In this document: piece by piece, positions 59,973 through 64,000 of the stretch
Layout of the letters: each line of letters begins with the position of its first letter
Position numbering within the stretch: position 1 is the stretch's first letter
Assembly: GCA_937862885.1 (NCBI GenBank)
Contig: CALMEE010000010.1
Coordinates: 62,001-126,000, forward strand
Source of the DNA: an uncultured Planctomycetaceae bacterium
GTDB lineage: Bacteria > Planctomycetota > Planctomycetia > Pirellulales > Pirellulaceae
Length of the DNA: 64,000 nt
Direction of reading: 5' to 3'
Notes under the pieces: generated by a model
Database searches by the model: none
What the model saw: only the letters and a program-made list of their open reading frames with translations
What the model was told of the DNA's origin: nothing
Position numbers and translations under genes: made by a program

Positions 59973-60037
59973 CCGGCCTGTGGCCGGCCCTAACGCACCC
60001 GCGATTTCATCGCTTTTTCGGCCGCAGGCGGCCTGAC
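59966..60037. repeat. ORF-less cassette element, copy 2
   Basis: Second copy of the 72-base element at 59097-59168, starting exactly at the R' end of attC-like site 1. Its own 3' attC seems damaged: the box reads GCCTGAC instead of GCCTAAC and the following 25 bases are only loosely alike. Confidence 0.75.
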
Positions 60038-60583
60038 AAGTGATTGCAGCAGATAGTTAAAAGGACAGGCATCTTAAATTTGTACTCATTTCTTGGTGTT
60101 GCCCTCTGAATTGTCGTCGCAGCTTAGCTGTGACTGGTGACTAAGGCCTTGACCCGAATTAGTTCCCGCGTTCTCGTTAAATCGTCAGTCATAGGCGTAT
60201 CGCGTTCTCGCGCTAAACGGGCTATATCGTGGGTCGACGACTAACGGTTAAACAAAACGGGGCCTCTGACCGGAAAGGTTGGACATTCGCATAACCTCGC
60301 GACCGCCATGGATTTTCTTTGACAAACATCCTTGGCCGCTGGAGAGGGTGTTCGACAATACGGGCGGTTTGCTCGGAGTCGTTTCCAAGTCAGGCTTTGA
60401 TTCGATCAGGGCCAGCCAGCGAGCTACCCACAGCAAATGACTTCTGCGAATTCACACAAGCGTCATCGAGCTTTCATTAAACAAAAACAAACTTCTGCAA
60501 CAATGCGACACATGTGAACGGTTCCTATCGACAAGTCTTGGTGACTTGTGAACCGCAAAATCCAAACCAGGAGGAAGATCGCG
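60038..60583. other. intergenic stretch in the integron region
   Basis: About 550 bases without a gene. A loose inverted repeat CGTTAAATCGTC/GACGACTAACG (about 60175-60246) could be a worn attC but is too short to call. The gene at 60584 has its own ribosome binding site at the end of this stretch. Confidence 0.35.
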
Positions 60584-61237
60584 ATGAAAATTTCTTTGTT
60601 GGCCACGCATTTCGCAATGTTGTTGTTGCTAACCGGAGTTCAGACGGGTAATGCACAAATTACTTATCTGGACAATTTCTTTGTCTCGCAGGGTGTCGCG
60701 CAAACTGACGCGGGCAACGAATACGACTATTACATCGACGAAGCTGATGTTGCAGGACCCACAGGCGTTTACCAATTCATCGAGTACGGCTCGGCACCAG
60801 GATACGGATCCCGCGCCACGATCGGCGTGGAGCATGATTCTAAACTCACGTCTGGTGACATCAGTTTGGCGGGCAAAACCTACTCGTATGTTGCAGACGA
60901 TTATGGCTACGCATGGTGCTTCGCCGAGTCCTATGCCTCATCGACGGTCAGATTTCAACTCAGCAGCCGCCGTCGCGTGGAGTTGACGGGCAATTTGACA
61001 CTCGTCGGCTCATCGCCCCCAGATTGGTACTACAATTCGGTCGAACTGCGAACTGCCAGTGGCCAACTGATCTACCAGAAGACCGGAGTTGGCCCGGTCA
61101 ATTTCTCCAATCGCTTGGTAGCTGGCACATACCAAATTACCGTGGTATCCACGGTCGCGAGAGAAATCGACTTCAGCGGAGGCGACGTGTATGAAAACAG
61201 CAACGCCGGATTCAACGTTTTACTCCGCGCTCGATAA
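60584..61237 (+). CDS. secreted hypothetical protein
   Basis: 217 residues from ATG 60584, preceded by AGGAGG with nine bases spacing, the best ribosome binding site in this region. A signal peptide with a likely cut after GNA (about residue 24) is followed by a beta-rich mature part rich in Tyr, Asp and Ser; the pattern looks like a jelly-roll or pre-peptidase C-terminal-like domain (SVELRTASGQLIYQ, then AGTYQITVVS). No family assigned with confidence. With its own RBS and terminator it may be a normal chromosomal gene or an independent cassette. Confidence 0.72.
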   Translation: MKISLLATHFAMLLLLTGVQTGNAQITYLDNFFVSQGVAQTDAGNEYDYYIDEADVAGPTGVYQFIEYGSAPGYGSRATIGVEHDSKLTSGDISLAGKTYSYVADDYGYAWCFAESYASSTVRFQLSSRRRVELTGNLTLVGSSPPDWYYNSVELRTASGQLIYQKTGVGPVNFSNRLVAGTYQITVVSTVAREIDFSGGDVYENSNAGFNVLLRAR

Positions 61238-61276
61238 CCGCAGCACAGCAGCATACTTAGGACCGCAGCACTGTTG

Positions 61277-61302
61277 GCGAGGACTTGATCTCAAGTCCTC
61301 GC
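61277..61302 (+). terminator. perfect hairpin below the secreted-protein gene
   Basis: A perfect 12-bp inverted repeat GCGAGGACTTGA/TCAAGTCCTCGC with a two-base centre (in practice a four- to six-base loop), 40 bases after the stop at 61237. No T-run follows, so it may stop transcription with Rho or protect the 3' end. Confidence 0.6.
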
Positions 61303-61376
61303 TTCATACAAAAAGCAAGCGTTCATGTTGAGGGCATATTGAGTTTACCGAAATTGGCAGATACATCGTTTAACAA

Positions 61377-61766
61377 TCAGCCGTAGGCGCACTCGTAGGG
61401 CAAAACGAATCGCGCCGCTCGATTGGAAGCAAACTCGGATGCCGCGTCAGCGGTCTTTGGTTTGACGAGTTCGAGGAACCTTTCGATCCAGCCGATACAG
61501 GCCAGCTCCATGCGCCGCGCGTAATGTCGGACCGGGAGCAACTTTCGCGTTTCTTGGATCACGGGAAATTCCGAAGGAGCAATCACGCCGACATCACCCT
61601 CTTCGAGAAGGCAAAAGGGATCGAAATCCGAAACTGCCTTTGGATTTTGTTCCCATTTTTCGTTTGCCCGTTTTTCCGAGATCTCATCGCGGCTGATCTT
61701 TTTCAGCTTTTCGTTGATCTGTCGGAAATCGTCAGTTGGTTGTTTGAGGACGATTCGTTGGCACAA
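61377..61766 (-). pseudogene. open frame containing a second intI-like fragment
   Basis: 129 codons without ATG. Residues about 68-104 (61455-61565) read FPVIQETRKLLPVRHYARR and then IGWIERFLELVKPKT, the core-binding start of integron integrases (R-H-Y-x-x-R-T-E-x-A-Y-x-x-W-I-x-R-F). Met and Cys stand where T and Y are usual, and the rest of the recombinase is missing. The first 65 residues have no family. Orientation is minus, as for the first intI remnant, with plus-strand cassettes beginning 400-600 bases away. Tyrosine-recombinase origin is inference from motif memory. Confidence 0.5.
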
Positions 61767-61795
61767 TTCAATTGCCCGACCGACTGGAGGCGCCG

Positions 61796-61984
61796 CTATG
61801 CAGGCTTATTTTCTTTCTGCATCGAGCGCAAAAAGCTGATTACATTTTTCTTTGAACATTCGAGGTTCTGATCTAATTCTTGATCGCTAGACGTGGCGAA
61901 TTTAGTGACGATTTTTGGGAGCCACTCTCGGTCGGCCTTTGATATTTTCTCGTATTGAACGAAACCAGGAAATTCAACGACCAC
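61796..61984 (-). CDS. small hypothetical protein
   Basis: 62 codons. It includes the charged segment KISKADREWLPKIVTKF. Its TAG at 61796 lies inside the open stretch of the next frame (61377-61805), so one frameshift would join the two into a single protein of about 200 residues. Neither part has a clear start or family. It could be a decayed gene. Confidence 0.35.
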   Translation of the reverse strand: MVVEFPGFVQYEKISKADREWLPKIVTKFATSSDQELDQNLECSKKNVISFLRSMQKENKPA

Positions 61985-62169
61985 TGTTTTTCCCTACCCT
62001 TTCTGTCATGTTCCCCCGTCCCGAGCGCGTCAATACAGGATTATCCGCGCTAGCCAAGTTTTTTCCGGAAACCAACTTGTTGACTGGGTTTTAGATTTTA
62101 TCTAAACTTTGAACACGTGGTTGGGCGTGTATTATCAACTTATTACGCGCTGACCGATGATAATTACAA

Positions 62170-62176
62170 GTTAGGC
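62170..62176 (+). other. candidate cassette boundary (GTTRRRY)
   Basis: GTTAGGC fits the GTTRRRY core perfectly and lies 19 bases before the ATG of the ABM monooxygenase gene, the spacing seen for other cassette genes here. No attC was recognised directly upstream, so it might be a second attI linked to the intI-like fragment at 61.5 kb. Confidence 0.4.
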
Positions 62177-62194
62177 CAATGAAAGGTACATTGA

Positions 62195-62533
62195 ATGAGC
62201 TTGGCTCCATCCGCATTGTTTGTCCGCCACCGAGCCCTCCCTGGGAAGCGGGAAGAGGTGCGCCGCATCTGGGAGAAGTTCGTCCGACCGCGGGCGGAGG
62301 CGAATTCGGCGCACCTCGAGTACTATTTCTGCTTCGACGACGGGGATCCGGATGTGGTGTGCGTGTTCCAACTTTACACGGATGCGGATGCGGCAGAAGA
62401 CTTCCGCAATGGTGCATGGTATTCAGACTACTTAGCGGAGGTTGCAACGGTGGTCGCTGCGCCACCTCAGCTCACGGCAGCGTCGCTCGTCTGGGCCAAG
62501 CCGATCGTGGCGGGCCACGAACACCGAAGGCAG

Positions 62534-62539
<6 letters not shown>
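62195..62539 (+). CDS. antibiotic biosynthesis monooxygenase (ABM) family protein
   Basis: 114 residues forming one dimeric alpha-beta ABM/quinol monooxygenase domain: FVRHRALPGKREEVRRIWEK near 11-30, then EYYFCFDDGDPDVVCVFQLYTDADAAEDF in two blocks near 42-70 and a C-terminal strand. Such cofactor-free oxygenases act on quinols, or the domain degrades heme; the substrate here is open. Its stop codon lies inside the first box of attC-like site 2. A typical promoterless cassette gene. Confidence 0.8.
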
Positions 62540-62624
<85 letters not shown>

Positions 62625-62651
62625 TGCTCGACGATACGCGGTTCTGAATTC

Positions 62652-63125
62652 ATGTGGAATCCCAAGCGAATTCGACTCGCACTCATTGCCACACTCTTGG
62701 CCTTTGGGCTGTTCGCATTTCTTGTTTTGGCAAAGCCAGTTCAATCGGCCGGTGAAAATGAACTCCATTCGATTTTTGACCAATTCCTTGGCAAGCACTC
62801 AGCAGTCGTCAACTTTGATTTGGGCATCGCACTTGCCAACACGTTAATCGCGATTTTTCCGGTTGCTTTTCTGTTCCTGATGGTCGATCTGTACGGGTTG
62901 CGAAAAGCACCCGTTCAGAACCTTGGATTTTTTGCATTCTGTTTGATCGCTGTTGTACTAAACGTGATCGTCAGCATTGTGATTTGGTTTTCATTTGGCG
63001 GCTGGGGTCCACCTGCCGTTGGTCCAATCATTGCAGTAATTCTTGTCGCGATGTTGATCCCCGCTATAATCAGTGAATGGCGAATATTTGCTTCGCCGAC
63101 TGAATCCGACCAGATTGCCGGATAA
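62652..63125 (+). CDS. small integral membrane protein (cassette gene)
   Basis: 157 residues with four hydrophobic helices (about 9-27, 57-78, 93-117 and 120-143) and short loops. The N-terminus is basic (NPKRIR), so it lies inside. No family recognised. It begins 27 bases after site 2 and its TAA is part of the first box of site 3 (GGATAAC). Gene content and length are typical for integron cassettes of unknown role. Confidence 0.75.
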   Translation: MWNPKRIRLALIATLLAFGLFAFLVLAKPVQSAGENELHSIFDQFLGKHSAVVNFDLGIALANTLIAIFPVAFLFLMVDLYGLRKAPVQNLGFFAFCLIAVVLNVIVSIVIWFSFGGWGPPAVGPIIAVILVAMLIPAIISEWRIFASPTESDQIAG

Positions 63126-63210
63126 CAATGCGATGCACGCAAGTCGCCGGTTGGCCGCGAATTTGAATCATAGTTTTTTGGCGGCGACTGCGTGATCGCT
63201 GGCGTTATCT
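63120..63210. repeat. attC-like site 3
   Basis: 91 bases, as long as site 2, from GGATAAC to GTTATCT. The left arm is GATAAC-AAT-GCGAT-G-CACGC-A-AGTCGCCG; the complement of the right arm is GATAAC-GCCA-GCGAT-CACGC-AGTCGCCG. The extra G and A stand at the same places as in site 2 although the paired bases differ, so structure rather than sequence is conserved. Confidence 0.8.
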
Positions 63211-63229
63211 TGCTGGACGAGACCTACAG

Positions 63230-64000
63230 TTGGCCGAAAAAGCAACACAACACTTCGTACCGCAGTTCTTTTTCCGGCTATTCAGCCAGCGTAGGAAGTA
63301 TATTCACCTTGTGACGAAAGACGCGTCTCGCGTTATCACATATGCCAGCGTTCGCAAACAATGCGCCCGCCACAAATATTACGGCTCGACTGAGTTCGAA
63401 GACTTTCTTGGGTCGCTAGATGGCAACCACGGACGTGCATTGAATATCCTCGCTGCCAACGCGCGCACTTGTGAGAACTTTAGCTTTTGCGACGATGATC
63501 GACAGTACATTTTGGAATTCATGATGCTCCAGCGGTCACGTGTGCCGCGAGCTGCAAACAAAATCGCGAAAATCAACCGTCAAATGACTCTCACGTTTCT
63601 AAGAGAAATCCTTGCAACTTCCACAACGATTCCGCGACGCCTCGAATTGCTGGCTGCAATCGACAACGACACTATTATCTACGATCAGGATCCGCTTGAA
63701 TCAATAATGCTCTCAATGAAAGTGTCGCTACCAAACTCGCAGTTGTTGTCAGATTTGTCATGGGCTGTGATTCGCAATCATACTCAACTCCCGTTCATAT
63801 TTGGTGATTCTCCAGCTGTCTTGTACAACCAGTACTTGCATCAGCACCACGAACAAACCGGCACAATCGGTTACATGTGTCCGGGACTCATGGTTCTTCT
63901 CCCGATTGGCGCTGACCTTACCCTGTTACTTTATGACGACGCGGCATATTCGGTTTCATCTTCGTCGTCTGTCGTTGATGTGGTTGACAATCCAATCGTT
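63230..64000 (+). CDS. DUF4238 domain protein, partial at window end
   Basis: 257 codons without a stop up to the last base. The start is taken at TTG 63230 because family members begin a few residues before the K/T-Q-H-x-V-P-Q-F-x-x-R-x-F-S motif, here ATQHFVPQFFFRLFSQ; no ATG is available. Further family parts are FCDDDRQYILEFMMLQ and PFIFGDSPAVLYN, with a later GLMVLLPIGADL. The function of DUF4238 is unknown; it is frequent in defence islands and mobile regions. The gene starts 20 bases after attC-like site 3, so it is the third cassette of the last group. Confidence 0.82.
   Translation, partial: MAEKATQHFVPQFFFRLFSQRRKYIHLVTKDASRVITYASVRKQCARHKYYGSTEFEDFLGSLDGNHGRALNILAANARTCENFSFCDDDRQYILEFMMLQRSRVPRAANKIAKINRQMTLTFLREILATSTTIPRRLELLAAIDNDTIIYDQDPLESIMLSMKVSLPNSQLLSDLSWAVIRNHTQLPFIFGDSPAVLYNQYLHQHHEQTGTIGYMCPGLMVLLPIGADLTLLLYDDAAYSVSSSSSVVDVVDNPIV

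Noticed and set aside
60175..60246. Inverted repeat CGTTAAATCGTC/GACGACTAACG as a further attC
   Set aside because: Arms are short and lack the two-extra-base layout of the other sites.

Overview
The window looks like a stretch of chromosome from a planctomycete, probably of the Pirellulales type. This is inferred from gene content: a secreted sulfatase with an Ig-like C-terminus, a 2084-residue secreted protein, DUF2891, choice-of-anchor I and Tat-exported Gfo/Idh/MocA proteins. The loose gene spacing and the mid-range GC fit as well. No rRNA, tRNA or CRISPR array was seen.

Layout. 0.2-5.2 kb: a three-gene ABC-2 export operon. 5.8-8 kb: an ATP-grasp protein and an orphan GldA-like ABC ATPase. 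8.4-13.9 kb: a secreted esterase, a DUF2891 protein, a 3-beta-HSD-like dehydrogenase, and a two-gene unit whose first gene is a SelW/Rdx-type protein with an in-frame UGA (CGQU). 14-18.4 kb: LON-domain protein, Bax-inhibitor-1 protein, enolase. 19.4-24.8 kb: riboflavin synthase, rsmA, thiD, an FeS-type photolyase and a DUF2867 SDR. 24.8-36 kb: sulfatase, HlyD-type adaptor, 2-oxoglutarate dehydrogenase E2, a GT-C/GT2 pair, a YbhN-like protein, upp and a delta-9 desaturase. 36-47 kb: TIM-barrel isomerase, choice-of-anchor I lipoprotein, a frameshifted remnant and the giant protein. 47.4-55.3 kb: a kynurenine-pathway cluster (tryptophan dioxygenase, formamidase-like cyclase, kynurenine monooxygenase, kynureninase) with an SDR and an aldehyde dehydrogenase; 3-hydroxyanthranilate dioxygenase and ACMS decarboxylase are not in the window. 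55.5-57.7 kb: Gfo/Idh/MocA and birA.

The last 6 kb are the most unusual. A thioredoxin-like gene at 57974-58342 has an in-frame UGA at the first position of its redox motif (U-R-P-C) and is followed by a strong hairpin with a GGUC loop. Together with the SelW-like gene this gives two candidate selenoproteins, each with a hairpin whose loop starts 22-23 nt after the UGA. From 58.6 kb a decayed chromosomal integron begins. It has a truncated intI with a nonsense codon on the minus strand, a candidate attI, four attC-like imperfect inverted repeats of 81-91 bp, and short plus-strand cassettes: PIN toxin plus antitoxin, ABM monooxygenase, a small membrane protein and DUF4238. There is also a duplicated ORF-less cassette-like element, and a second intI-like fragment at 61.5 kb. 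Neither the selenocysteine machinery nor an intact integrase is in the window.
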